Virus record (IMG/VR): IMGVR_UViG_3300048837_000290
Coordinates: 1-28,413 of that record
DNA length: 28,413 bases
Direction: 5' to 3' (one strand)
Source: a virus
Shown: piece after piece, positions 10,701 through 16,903 of the stretch
Position numbering within the stretch: position 1 is the stretch's first letter
Layout of the letters: the number at the start of each line of letters is the position of its first letter
Program-made: the position numbers and the translations under genes
Notes under the pieces: model-generated
What the model saw: only the letters and a program-made list of their open reading frames with translations
The model's database searches: none
What the model was told of the DNA's origin: nothing

Positions 10701-11633
10701 TGATGGCAATACTTTAAGAACTTCCTCCCCGCTTAAATTGAATTTTTTTAATACTTCATCTGCTGATTTTCCACTTTTTACTAAATCGCCTACGCCATCT
10801 ATCCAAGCCTTAAAAACCAATGTGGCATTGTTTTTAAATGTTTTAGTCAATTGGTCTTCTGTCATTTTTGTAACAGACATCAACAGCTTCATTTGCTCAC
10901 CGCCTGACATGATAGCGGATTCAATTTCACGCATAGCTCTGCCGATTACTGACCCGCTAAGCTCTGCCCTGACACCCATAGATGCCATTGCGGCTCCAAG
11001 GGCAGCAGCGTCAGCCGCAGAAATAGAAAAAACAGACGTGGCCTGACCTATTTCAGTTGCAAGCGACAATATTTCTTTTTCAGATGCGGCAGAGTTGTTG
11101 CCCAACGCAACCAAAACAGACCCGAAGCGCGGAACAGTTGAAATAGCTTCGTTTGTTACATTGAGCAATCTTGCAATAGACTTTGCTCCTTCTTCTCCTG
11201 TAACATCAGTAGCTGTTTCGAGTTTTGCCATTGTTTCGGTGAATGTTTCTATATTCTTCCTACCTTTAACACCGAGCTGCCCAGCTGCCTCAGCAAGTTC
11301 TAGTAAGCGTTTAGTAGACACAGGAACTGTTAATGATATTTTTGATATTGAGGAACCAAGAACTTTTATTTCAGCATCTGCTAATCCAGTCGTTTTTTGT
11401 ACGCCTATTAGACCTTTATCCAGATCAGAAAAAGCAGTAATTCCCCGAGAAATTATTTGTTGAAACGAAAAAGCGGCTGCTAAAGATGCTCCAAGCTTTA
11501 TAGCGGTTTTTGACATGGAGCCCATCTGACTTTCTACTGTCTTCCCAGAACTTCTCAGATTGTCCAAATCGTTCTTTGCTGTTTTAGCATCTGAAGAGTC
11601 TATTTTTATATTAAGACCGGCTATATCAATCAT
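4704..11633 (-). CDS. Tail tape measure protein
   Basis: A very long product of 2309 residues that spans the tail lumen during assembly and sets tail length. The N-terminal ~350 residues match the TP901-type tape-measure core (TTGLADAEIKVLGSSISKIS; LAEAAGQLGVKGRKNIETF; LGAAMASMGVRAELSGSVIG). Coiled coil follows around 600-760, then an Ala/Gly-rich hydrophobic stretch around 780-930, long helical regions, a pair of DUF4214-like motifs around 1455-1545 (ILGRSPDSDYY; LFGRSASSSYW), and a tandem coiled-coil repeat around 1700-1880. At roughly 0.15 nm per residue the tail would be near 345 nm, which is long. The start has a GGAG site 5 bases upstream and directly follows the chaperone genes, the usual G, GT, tape-measure order. 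Confidence 0.95.
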   Translation of the reverse strand: MIDIAGLNIKIDSSDAKTAKNDLDNLRSSGKTVESQMGSMSKTAIKLGASLAAAFSFQQIISRGITAFSDLDKGLIGVQKTTGLADAEIKVLGSSISKISLTVPVSTKRLLELAEAAGQLGVKGRKNIETFTETMAKLETATDVTGEEGAKSIARLLNVTNEAISTVPRFGSVLVALGNNSAASEKEILSLATEIGQATSVFSISAADAAALGAAMASMGVRAELSGSVIGRAMREIESAIMSGGEQMKLLMSVTKMTEDQLTKTFKNNATLVFKAWIDGVGDLVKSGKSADEVLKKFNLSGEEVLKVLPSMATNTKLLSDALKISNAEVENATALNKESMAATKSFSAQLLIAMNHVDLIAASIGKGLAPVIIDILDDFRDWVDVNAELIAQGIPAMVGETADKAKQLQPVVKLIAETLGVMAEGFLSMPASVQTGGLIGAFLGGKYGMAIVAGVSFLTAELSDLYDGLNALKSGGISMSDFIGSEKDFEAALKKYRDLKTAAEGNVSDLSTITAQVALVKAEYNKLLATPMSTMYKGEVEERIKSLDSLKTKIAELEKQEKELAYASRNQTDWKAQRDLMVSTFGKAKEEESAIEKKANATSISGHKSVTAAHNKELEEQVRAMEQAKEEQKRALESFNDDYKKATLSTFEYEVEKLDEMYKEREKLVKAGLITEWQLQEWYADQYDTLYQADVENYYDAQEQKIAAQKKIQEEQLKLEQEAADEAKRISDEAAEAQQDAYDELYDGIYGFTRNVIDDWDDMGNTLVDMAEGMVKDIIAAFVTQKIAIPIYMEFAEIAGISTGLASGMSPSSGGVASMTSPISSLFTIGKTAYTLVTEGVSAAVSDLVGADLLGSISSAMFGETAATAAGTAYTTISPTVASTIESAYAVANGGTATSTGAASGAGMGGAAAAGLAVAAFMAIDQFLGSHDQADPDIYVQSPTGGLTESTATYTVSNRDAVTDEIVTIFDAAFASLDESLDANIVDAVTASAFRGKARITDLDETDANALINSLVESAFSGDYTGSIASFEGLFGDSSGTGYKTVKVDGEDTDYWNNILTPLTEAVSGQYSKGLSDILMEAIGLDSGIFDFEFLKSLQAEGENLFDTFANFAIVVQETDGFVENITRQMDEFGFTVEEAFTNILVVISVLDEIQASVDALATTSSVAALNTLTESWYALIDSLEAAYATTTQITEAEAAMAQVLGANITGLTADALQSALSEGSDIESILQTSIQNAAYADIAQKIAEEYISGINEQIGQVWIDTGGDLEAVAEAMQDIDTTEAQAALEELQESFGILAESANDALATAEAMRIVTLALDGQLSTSQKFEEWQISNIEAMNLFSEITADSVTADELENAVDAFVALGIEGDDLNNVIQDLADTFTKTTQQMYENISDIESAQGDLIGSEESTEAYLNSMKEVVDFFKDTPSISQIRGDESVTTSVFDEDGYQEAIANYVVKSEFENILGRSPDSDYYQNKVLEGSLSLNDIHDAIVNGISNSEDRVNEIFNRLFGRSASSSYWADALEDGLVSLSNLESSILAGASEKDLAYYNANGGKVEITNWGDFESAAKLVGIDEEDYYKDVTETMSGDFSTSEKEVSAALDQLEALPDVIDSSGNLISSALDEFIDVVGNMSSAVLEDIFGSEASSQIQAMVSAIDDYESSLESGSGTSSSSGGTSTDDTQDQIDAIFAQIQEGIDTINLSDFEKEIYDINKQAQEWNDSLADLGVTAAEDLAIIDEWVTAQKNALAEGIAEEWQNIINENSLTDADLQLIELDAWFEEQKAAAEELGLSIEDLTEAYDLQAEAIEKAKQAEIDAFNDAIQDIISQNTLSDLEYELKNLTDWYEEQKESAENLGIALDDLNKAYDLQKEAAYDSAVAAARTAYIKSLQEEQTILEDALSTAKDNYINGLNDEIDALNETAAEAEKTVESFENLLETIKELKYSSVTNSELNPDTQMAFVGAELAAAMAKIQSGDAAEIQSGMEDLPTLTSDFLELSKKTSGSFSAYQNDFAYVMRILNEAEQIAGEQKSTAELSLDELTSQTAALEATLNAVNGVDENLGTLEELEAAYNSAKTDLDYSWYQDEIDRLTEINSSVMSLEESVIAYIGVLSDAVNAGFSKFQSEYAAKISPLSAPASSSPSIPAIADDPSTTNFYEQLMPTTEDALLMEAAKVVYKSATGGISSETFNAYSSRIEDAFGTNIFDAVGWGGDPEALKAEYGFSNGGTVTGPDSGYFLPTTFHGTEHITPDSEMTEVKEVLGEVKDILISIRDTGGNVNKLTIQTNRLLDRVTQGGTEMRVREIA
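5990..6540 (-). repeat. Tandem ~66-residue coiled-coil repeats inside the tape measure gene
   Basis: Two clear copies are NSLTDADLQLIELDAWFEEQ and NTLSDLEYELKNLTDWYEEQ. Each is followed by K..AE.LG, then I.DL..AYDLQ.EA, about 66 residues apart. A degenerate third copy begins NLSDFEKEIYDI upstream. This suggests internal duplication, which could change tail length in whole-repeat steps. Confidence 0.7.
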
Positions 11634-11647
11634 TTGGGCTCCGTTTG

Positions 11648-12444
11648 TTATTTAGCTTTTGTCTTGTCTTCTTTCTTGCTGTTCCTGACTTCGCTGTGCG
11701 CTTCCATAAAAGCCAGGTCCATCTTTGTTAATATTTCTATCTCCCAATCATAGATCAAAGGTTTTCTTACCGATAACCATGACTGTATTTCAGAATACGG
11801 AATAAGGGAGACACCAAACCCTTGAGGTCTGCGTTTTGAAAGCTCCCCGAACCAATACCAAAGATGCTCTCCTTCTGGTGGGATCTCATATTCAGGTATC
11901 TGTTGTCTCCCGGTCTGCTTTTCAATGCGCTCAAGGTGTTCAAATTTGGTACCCCCTCCTTGCATTTGCTGTTGAAGGTCGGTTGTTATCCGAACTGCGG
12001 CACATAGCAGCCCGGTTAATTCTGCAAAAAAGAGCCGCGATCCTCAAGCAAGTCACTGGCCTGCTCTCTGATCCATGGGTATTCTTTATACAAATCAATG
12101 GCAACAGCTCCCGGGGTGATGTCAATCTCTTTGCCATTCATAAAAACCTTGCCGCCATAAGTGACATCTGCCAACGAAATCATGGCCTCTTCTTCAAGCT
12201 GTGCTGCTGTCAGCTTCGCGGATCGGAACTTCTGTTGCTGTTTCAACCGGCGGTCAATGATTTTCCTCTGTGACTTTTTATATGTCTCAGAATCTGACGA
12301 ACCGATGATGAGATACATTGTCTTTGACTCTTTTGTACCGTCTTCAGTTTCTCTTTCATCGTATGTCAAAACTTCACCTGTTGCCGGGTGTCTCAAATCC
12401 ATACGTTTGCCTTCTTCTTGTACCTTCAGATTGCTTAAATCCAT
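11648..12444 (-). CDS. Tail assembly chaperone GT fusion made by -1 frameshifting
   Basis: The downstream T frame (ending 11648) is open upstream past its first ATG (11963-11965) to the end of the G frame. That ATG has no ribosome binding site, so T is best read as a frameshift extension. Reading G from 12444 to base 12025 and then T from 12025 (read twice) to 11648 gives 140 + 125 residues. The T part contains PPEGEHLWYWFGELSKRRPQ and RKPLIYDWEIEILTKMDLAF and ends in a Lys-rich tail. In lambda and many long-tailed phages G and GT bind the tape measure in fixed ratio and recruit tail-tube subunits. The tape measure gene follows 14 bases later, the classical position. Confidence 0.8.
12016..12444 (-). 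CDS. Tail assembly chaperone G
   Basis: Product of 142 residues, expressed without frameshifting. It starts at an ATG with a GAGGG ribosome binding site and ends at TAA (12016-12018), just 7 bases after the slippery site. It lies between the tail tube and tape measure genes, as gpG does in lambda-type phages. The sequence is charged and mostly helical (ETYKKSQRKIIDRRLKQQQK) with a small beta segment (TYGGKVFMNGKEIDITPG). No enzymatic motif is seen. The assignment rests on position, size and the overlapping -1 frame. Confidence 0.75.
   Translation of the reverse strand: MDLSNLKVQEEGKRMDLRHPATGEVLTYDERETEDGTKESKTMYLIIGSSDSETYKKSQRKIIDRRLKQQQKFRSAKLTAAQLEEEAMISLADVTYGGKVFMNGKEIDITPGAVAIDLYKEYPWIREQASDLLEDRGSFLQN
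12025..12031 (-). other. Slippery heptamer T TTT TTG for -1 frameshift
   Basis: On the minus strand the G frame reads GGC TCT TTT TTG CAG AAT TAA. The heptamer T TTT TTG fits the X XXY YYZ rule, so both tRNAs can re-pair one base back and continue as GCA GAA TTA in the T frame, which is open for a further 125 codons. This is the expected frameshift point for the tail chaperone pair. Confidence 0.8.
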
Positions 12445-12508
12445 TTTGCCCTCTCTTTCTTGATTTTAATAAATAGTATTCTTTTAATTCTTACCCTCTG
12501 TTTTTTAA

Positions 12509-12570
12509 TTCTTGCCTGGTTCGATGGGGAGGGCATACCCATCTATGCCTTTTACGCACCCAGGCAAGAA
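12509..12570. promoter_or_regulatory. Long nested inverted repeat between tail tube and chaperone genes
   Basis: The 145-base gap holds an 11-base perfect inverted repeat (TTCTTGCCTGG at 12509-12519 against CCAGGCAAGAA at 12560-12570). An inner stem GATGGG/CCCATC lies at 12523-12528 and 12538-12543. Neither side has a proper U-run, so it is not a standard intrinsic terminator. It could be an RNA processing or stabilising structure for the highly expressed tail tube message, or an attenuator lowering chaperone expression. Confidence 0.6.
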
Positions 12571-12589
12571 AACCAGAATTTTAGTTGTT

Positions 12590-13804
12590 TTACGCGGCGT
12601 TGTATTTCCTGATCCGGAAAGAAGACGCCAACGTTGCATCTTTGTACGGTTTAACGGTCAGGTTATCCACCAATTCCCCTGCACCTGATACCGGCCTGCC
12701 GAATGAAATAATCTTTGTGCTGGGGAACTCAATCTCATGGAAATCGGTATCAATCAATTCCTCATCTTCGTACTTGATTTGCACCTTCAGGTTGAGACTG
12801 GTTTCGTCCTGGTACTTTGATTTGATTGTCTCGTCCGTGTAGTAGGCTGTCAATGACATATCACCCATCATTTTACCATGTGAGATCGCGAACGGGTACC
12901 TGGACCCAAGCGCGAATAACGGCGTTGACTGGTTGTTAATCGTTGGTGCCATACTGGAGAAATAAATCCCTGTGGCTCCGGCCAAACTTATTGTCCCGTT
13001 GAATGAGTCGTAAAACGGCTTTGAAGTGTTGACATATGTAGCGCCGGAAACAGGATCATCAATATTGGCGCCGAGGTCAAGCTCTGTCCCTCCGATTGCC
13101 GTCATGTCGAAAGAAATTTCACCGTTGGCGTTTAGTGAAAGATTGAAGTTTGATATTTCAGTGTCGATCATACGAAGGTATTCGTCTGTGTCGGAATGAT
13201 ATATTTCCCAGGCTACCCGGCGCTGAGTTGACCCAACTTTTAGGTAGTCAGCTCCGGTTGTGGCCGTTACATCCGTATCCGAAACAACTGCGGTGCATCC
13301 TGTCGCGTTTCCGCATGTAACCGCAAGAGCTGTTACAGCCGTTACCTGGAATGATGCGTTGTTGCCAACCGCAGTGAACCCTCCAAAGGTGATAATATCA
13401 CCAACGGTGACACCATCCGTTATCCATGATCCTGTTGACCTGGTAAAAGTAAATCCGCTTGCCGCTGACGCAACGGTAACCGTCAATCCTGTAAGGGCAT
13501 ATTTTACGGCCCACGTCCCCTGGGCGGCTGCTTCAAGCAGATCGTCAAAGCATTCTGGCCGGAATTTGCCGGATAGTTTCATTTGTCCATTTACTGTCCC
13601 AGAACGTGGTTCAAGCTCGTTTCTATCCCCGGTCATTGAGTTATCATTCATCTGTTCAGCCTGGACCGTCATTTCGCCGGATGCAAATGGCACAACTGTC
13701 CATTCCGGCGTTGAATCAATAGCCCCTGCTGCTGTCTGTACTAAATATGAGATTCTGGTATTTGCACCGAATCCAACTGTCTGCAAGCCTGTCGTTACTG
13801 GCAT
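12590..13804 (-). CDS. Major tail tube protein
   Basis: Product of 404 residues with a GAGGTG ribosome binding site. The N-terminus (FGANTRISYLVQTAAGAIDS, TPEWTVVPFASGEMTVQAEQ) and the pattern NDNSMTGDRNELEPRSGTVN are typical of phage tail tube proteins of the Phage_tail_3 type. About residues 105-195 look like an inserted beta-rich, Thr/Val/Ala-rich domain (GLTVTVASAASGFTFT; GNATGCTAVVSDTDVTATTG) that would sit on the outside of the tube and makes this protein longer than usual. It follows the tail terminator gene and precedes the chaperones. The polymerised protein forms the DNA channel of the tail. Confidence 0.85.
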   Translation of the reverse strand: MPVTTGLQTVGFGANTRISYLVQTAAGAIDSTPEWTVVPFASGEMTVQAEQMNDNSMTGDRNELEPRSGTVNGQMKLSGKFRPECFDDLLEAAAQGTWAVKYALTGLTVTVASAASGFTFTRSTGSWITDGVTVGDIITFGGFTAVGNNASFQVTAVTALAVTCGNATGCTAVVSDTDVTATTGADYLKVGSTQRRVAWEIYHSDTDEYLRMIDTEISNFNLSLNANGEISFDMTAIGGTELDLGANIDDPVSGATYVNTSKPFYDSFNGTISLAGATGIYFSSMAPTINNQSTPLFALGSRYPFAISHGKMMGDMSLTAYYTDETIKSKYQDETSLNLKVQIKYEDEELIDTDFHEIEFPSTKIISFGRPVSGAGELVDNLTVKPYKDATLASSFRIRKYNAA

Positions 13805-13823
13805 AGTATCACCTCTTTTGTCA

Positions 13824-14246
13824 TTAAATTGTCATGTATGCCCGTGCAGTCACGGACAACGGTAAAACGTATTTTGTGTCTTCGCGCATCGCTGGACCGG
13901 ATTGCCCGGCCCTGATAACAATCCGCGTTGTGTTTCCTGCATTGCTCAATGATTGCCCCCTGTAAAAATAAGGGGCACCGAAAAACAGCTTCGCTATGCC
14001 ATAGGCTGATCCCCATCCGCTGATTGAAGTTACGACATCCACCTGATAAATTATTGGCCCGGCATTTGGCGCGGTTGGCCCTAAATGATGCCCATCAAAG
14101 AGCCCTGGTAATACCCATTCACGCAGATATGTGACTGTTGACGGATCGGCAATAACTCCTTCCCATTTCACTGCCAGGGATTGCGCCGTGGCAAATGTAT
14201 TCAGCAAACCTGAGAGCAGTCCATGTGCCTCGTCCATGCGGTTCAT
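13824..14246 (-). CDS. Tail terminator-like protein (DUF4128 type)
   Basis: Product of 140 residues. The segment AVKWEGVIADPSTVTYLREW, then an aromatic-rich beta core (IIYQVDVVTSISGWGSAYGI; FFGAPYFYRG) and a C-terminal beta strand fit the DUF4128 / tail terminator fold that caps the tail tube and joins it to the head. It overlaps the preceding gene by 4 bases (ATGA at 14243-14246). It sits exactly between the tail-completion protein and the tail tube gene, where siphoviruses encode this function. Confidence 0.7.
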   Translation of the reverse strand: MNRMDEAHGLLSGLLNTFATAQSLAVKWEGVIADPSTVTYLREWVLPGLFDGHHLGPTAPNAGPIIYQVDVVTSISGWGSAYGIAKLFFGAPYFYRGQSLSNAGNTTRIVIRAGQSGPAMREDTKYVLPLSVTARAYMTI

Positions 14247-14710
14247 ATTGCTTTTTCTCCAAGCTGCTGGACAATTTCTTCAAATGATATTCTGAACATA
14301 CCGCTTGGGGCTTGTTTCTGTGAATGTCCGAATTCCAGAGGAAGTATATATTCCAAGTTATTATACAAAAAAATTGTATCACCTAACTTAAATCTTCCAA
14401 CTGTATCCAATGCTTTAGCAGATGCTGAACTATCAATGCTTCCAGCATCTGCTATGGGAGAACTTTCAGTCTTATCTATTGCCAATGTCGAATATTTAGG
14501 TGTTGAGTTTATAGAAAGTTGAGTGTTAGCTTTAGCTCTGCCAGTATCGACAGGTGTCCTTTTCACAACGCGCGAATACAATTCAAATGCAATTTTTTTA
14601 ATAAACGCCTCAGAATTAGCAATCGCTTTTTCGCCAAATTTTGAAAGATCAAGCTCAAAGGAACTTGTCTCAAACGCTTTTATGGCTTCTGTTACTACTT
14701 TAGATGGCAT
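14243..14710 (-). CDS. HK97 gp10-like neck / tail completion protein
   Basis: Product of 155 residues. The conserved pattern RVVKRTPVDTGRAKANTQLS, then IFLYNNLEYILPLEFGHSQK, then APSGMFRISFEEIV is the signature of the HK97-gp10 / minor tail family: a TPVDTGxxxxN motif, a YxxxLExGxS motif and a C-terminal helix. These proteins sit at the head-tail interface. The order (DnaT-like protein, connector, gp10-like, terminator, tube) is the normal neck order of such phages. Confidence 0.85.
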   Translation of the reverse strand: MPSKVVTEAIKAFETSSFELDLSKFGEKAIANSEAFIKKIAFELYSRVVKRTPVDTGRAKANTQLSINSTPKYSTLAIDKTESSPIADAGSIDSSASAKALDTVGRFKLGDTIFLYNNLEYILPLEFGHSQKQAPSGMFRISFEEIVQQLGEKAI

Positions 14711-14713
14711 TGT

Positions 14714-15100
14714 CTATTGTTTCCTCACATGGCATTTGTAAAGGACAACCGTTCCTGCAGGGTTTACTTCTTCAACGTCTAAAATAGTCCATCCGTTTAA
14801 AATATCATTCTGCTCTGGTATGACTTCTTGTCCAGGGAAATAGTGGGCAGGAGGGGAAACAAAAGTTCCTCCAATGGGAGCTACAAGCGCTATTGAATCC
14901 CCTGATTGGATGGTAAACTTGTCTTTGTATTTTGTTGATGCTCCGACAAAAACCGCAAACACTTCGCAGGTATGGACTTGTGATGTATCATCAGCCCCTG
15001 TCGCAGGATCAAATGAACCAGGCACGGCCTTGATGAGCGTAGCTGAGGTTCCGAAGTTCTTAAGCATGTCAGTTGCTGTAGATTGTAGCCCGGAATACAT
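14714..15100 (-). CDS. Head-tail connector / head closure-like protein
   Basis: Product of 128 residues. The start overlaps the previous stop (TAATG at 15100) and has a GAGG ribosome binding site. It is a small beta-barrel-like sequence with the C-terminal pattern LNGWTILDVEEVNPAGTVVL then YKCHVRKQ, which resembles head-closure or neck proteins that test the tail-proximal side of the portal. The order of genes supports this; no individual residue is diagnostic. Confidence 0.6.
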   Translation of the reverse strand: MYSGLQSTATDMLKNFGTSATLIKAVPGSFDPATGADDTSQVHTCEVFAVFVGASTKYKDKFTIQSGDSIALVAPIGGTFVSPPAHYFPGQEVIPEQNDILNGWTILDVEEVNPAGTVVLYKCHVRKQ

Positions 15101-15537
15101 TAAGCAAGCCTCACGTTAACCACGCTGCCGCTGGTGATATAATCCCGAAGATACCGTAACAATGCAGGAAACATCTGTTTCTTGCCTCCAGGCTCGTATT
15201 GGATTTCTATTACATCAACCTTTTCACTGGCCACTCGTTGTTCAGTTTCCGGCATTAAGATCCCAGGCGTTTCATTTTCCATTCGTGACGCAAGCCTCAA
15301 TGCATTTAAAACACCGTCTGGTGGATCGGCATCCCACCACAGGGCAGTTGACGTATAAACCACCGTTGGGTCAATCCTGGTGTAATATATTGAAGATGCC
15401 CATGGCAATGACTCAATATAATCCATCGCCCTCAATACATCTGCCTCAGTTATCGTTCCGGTATATCCCCTGGCCGTGTTCCAGGTCTGAATATCTGCTA
15501 AAGATTCATATGTGTCTGTGCCGACGGTTAGTGTCAT
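15100..15537 (-). CDS. DnaT-like family neck protein
   Basis: Product of 145 residues. The opening TYESLADIQTWNTARGYTG, the helical ADVLRAMDYIESLPWAS and the downstream PPDGVLNALRLASRMENETPG with an IQYEPGGKKQMFPALLRYL segment match the phage family annotated as putative DnaT-like ssDNA-binding protein. Despite that name, it is nearly always found among head-tail joining genes and probably acts as an adaptor below the portal. It overlaps the upstream gene by ATGA (15534-15537). Confidence 0.7.
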   Translation of the reverse strand: MTLTVGTDTYESLADIQTWNTARGYTGTITEADVLRAMDYIESLPWASSIYYTRIDPTVVYTSTALWWDADPPDGVLNALRLASRMENETPGILMPETEQRVASEKVDVIEIQYEPGGKKQMFPALLRYLRDYITSGSVVNVRLA

Positions 15538-15740
15538 TCTTTAGCCTTTTTATTGGACGTTGGCTTTAGGTCTTCTGGTTCTTTGTCTATTCCTGGTTCA
15601 TCGGTTACCGGATGTTCAGTATTTGTTTCAACTTCGCACCCTTGTCTTACCCACCCGTTTTTTAAAAGCCCTGGAACATCCAAAGACCAGAATTTTTTTG
15701 GTTTTCCTGTTTTTGGATTTATTAATATTTCTTTGTTCAT
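15534..15740 (-). CDS. Small unknown structural-region protein
   Basis: Product of 68 residues if started at the ATG at 15738-15740, which has an AGGTG site 9 bases upstream; an in-frame GTG four codons earlier overlaps that site and is less likely. The N-terminus MNKEILINPKTGKPKKFWSL continues with a KNGWVRQGCE segment and ends in a charged Glu/Lys/Pro tail, all suggesting a small accessory protein. The GWV.QG pattern is common in short proteins between capsid and neck genes of phages. I do not recognise a function. Confidence 0.65.
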   Translation of the reverse strand: MNKEILINPKTGKPKKFWSLDVPGLLKNGWVRQGCEVETNTEHPVTDEPGIDKEPEDLKPTSNKKAKE

Positions 15741-15766
15741 TATTCTTTGCACCTAAATAAAACAAA

Positions 15767-15785
15767 GGCCGGGATTGCCCCGGCC
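15767..15785 (-). terminator. Hairpin after the 208-residue structural gene
   Basis: The 7-base stem GGCCGGG/CCCGGCC (15767-15773 and 15779-15785) lies 8 bases beyond the stop of the 15793-16419 gene. Read on the minus strand it is followed by TTTGTTTTATTT. It looks like a partial intrinsic terminator that could keep capsid-gene expression higher than that of the neck and tail genes. Confidence 0.6.
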
Positions 15786-15792
15786 AAAGTGG

Positions 15793-16419
15793 TTAATATC
15801 CGGCCAGGTATGACCATTGAATTGTTATCTTACCGGCAACATCGGCGGCCCCGTCTCCTGTTGTTACATCTCCAGCATCAATTTTGAGATTCAAATTAAC
15901 TGAAACGGCAGTAGTTGACCCATCGAACAACGCCATAGCTGCAAGAACGGAACTGGCATTAGCCGCGCCGACACTTGACACAAACGGGTCAATCAATGCG
16001 GCAGACGGCCCCATATTAACGTCAGTTGTTGCCAACGTCGAGTCGACTGTGGCTGTTGATCCGAATGAATAATCACCTGATCCTGCTGCCGCTATATTTG
16101 CAGACCCTGAAGCGTCGATTCTGGAAATTGTTCCTACTGCACCATGAATCCATATCCTGCCTTTTGGGAAAGTAGCAAGCTTTAGCGTGGCCCATCCACT
16201 ACTATCACCGACGACACGAGTAACAAGGAGATCGTCTTTAGTGAACTCTATAATACTTGTTCTCAAGCCGTATTCGCTGCCGTATTCTGTGATAGTAGAT
16301 ACCGTTTCTGGAACCATAAGTTTAGCAATGTTCTTTACTGCGGAATCCCCGATGATTTCATTCTTTATTTTGGTGACTCCATCGGCTCTTGCCCTGGCAA
16401 TTTTAACAGTATCCGTCAT
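15793..16419 (-). CDS. Unknown virion protein downstream of the capsid genes
   Basis: Product of 208 residues with a strong AAGGGGG ribosome binding site. It is rich in Ala, Ser, Thr and Val with little charge, as in many phage surface proteins. Features include a short helical N-terminus (VKIARARADGVTKIKNEIIG), a beta middle and a C-terminal segment SVNLNLKIDAGDVTTGDGAA then KITIQWSYLAGY. By position (after the cement protein, before the neck genes) it may be a head decoration or head-fibre protein. No family is recognised. Confidence 0.6.
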   Translation of the reverse strand: MTDTVKIARARADGVTKIKNEIIGDSAVKNIAKLMVPETVSTITEYGSEYGLRTSIIEFTKDDLLVTRVVGDSSGWATLKLATFPKGRIWIHGAVGTISRIDASGSANIAAAGSGDYSFGSTATVDSTLATTDVNMGPSAALIDPFVSSVGAANASSVLAAMALFDGSTTAVSVNLNLKIDAGDVTTGDGAADVAGKITIQWSYLAGY

Positions 16420-16428
16420 TATGCCCCC

Positions 16429-16890
16429 TTACTGGACCTGTACGCAAAAGGCAGTGTAATTAATACCTGTTGCTATTGTCCCGGCAACAACTGTGTAAAC
16501 CCTCAAATACTGATAAAAAGTGCCATTCTGCTCGTTGTCGAAGTACAACTTGTACCGTCCAGCGGCATCGTCTTTATTGCAATCTGTCCGTTTCACCTCT
16601 GCGGCGGATAGATTGATAGCTGCCAGGTCAGCGATATTTGTAGCTGTGCCGAAGGTAGAATCAGGCGATCCCTGAATAACAATATCATAAAGCTCGTCAT
16701 TGCTGGCAATCTCAAGGGCAGAAACATCAAAAAGCATGCACCCCCTGAAAAGGCCGGTTCCGACATCTATGATCTTGGCTGCGCTGTCTACTGTTGCGGC
16801 GGCGCTGGCTGCCACAAGCCCGGCATCTTTAAACTCAAGGTCACTATCGAACGTTCCGCGCGGGCCTGGCTTACTGTCTGTAAAACTCAT
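16429..16890 (-). CDS. Capsid cement / decoration protein, Bbp16-like
   Basis: Product of 153 residues with an AAGGAG ribosome binding site. It follows the major capsid gene directly. The layout is FDSDLEFKDAGLVAASAAAT, a central DELYDIVIQGSPDSTFGTAT strand-turn segment and a C-terminal YKLYFDNEQNGTFYQYLRVY. This pattern, in which a difference is computed between repeated oligomeric beta strands, matches the Bbp16 family of capsid cement proteins from Bordetella phage BPP-1-type heads. These trimeric proteins bind at the symmetry axes and stabilise the shell. Confidence 0.65.
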   Translation of the reverse strand: MSFTDSKPGPRGTFDSDLEFKDAGLVAASAAATVDSAAKIIDVGTGLFRGCMLFDVSALEIASNDELYDIVIQGSPDSTFGTATNIADLAAINLSAAEVKRTDCNKDDAAGRYKLYFDNEQNGTFYQYLRVYTVVAGTIATGINYTAFCVQVQ

Positions 16891-16903
16891 ATCAATGCTC
16901 CTT

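Noticed and set aside
10633-11463. Plus-strand open frames of 122 and 137 codons opposite the tape measure
   Set aside because: Typical antisense shadows of an Ala/Ser-rich gene; no family pattern and no start signals.
11648-11965. Separate 105-residue gene starting at the ATG at 11965
   Set aside because: No ribosome binding site; the frame is open upstream into the G gene and a slippery site is present, so it is read as the T part of GT.
11836-12463. Plus-strand open frames of 145 and 100 codons opposite the chaperone genes
   Set aside because: They mirror real genes supported by gene order and the frameshift site; no recognisable product.
13260-13865. 201-codon plus-strand open frame opposite the tail tube gene
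   Set aside because: Low-complexity Val/Ala/Thr/Pro sequence mirroring the tail tube composition, no domain, no convincing ribosome binding site; not in the same codon register as the intein/endonuclease pair. Treated as a shadow.
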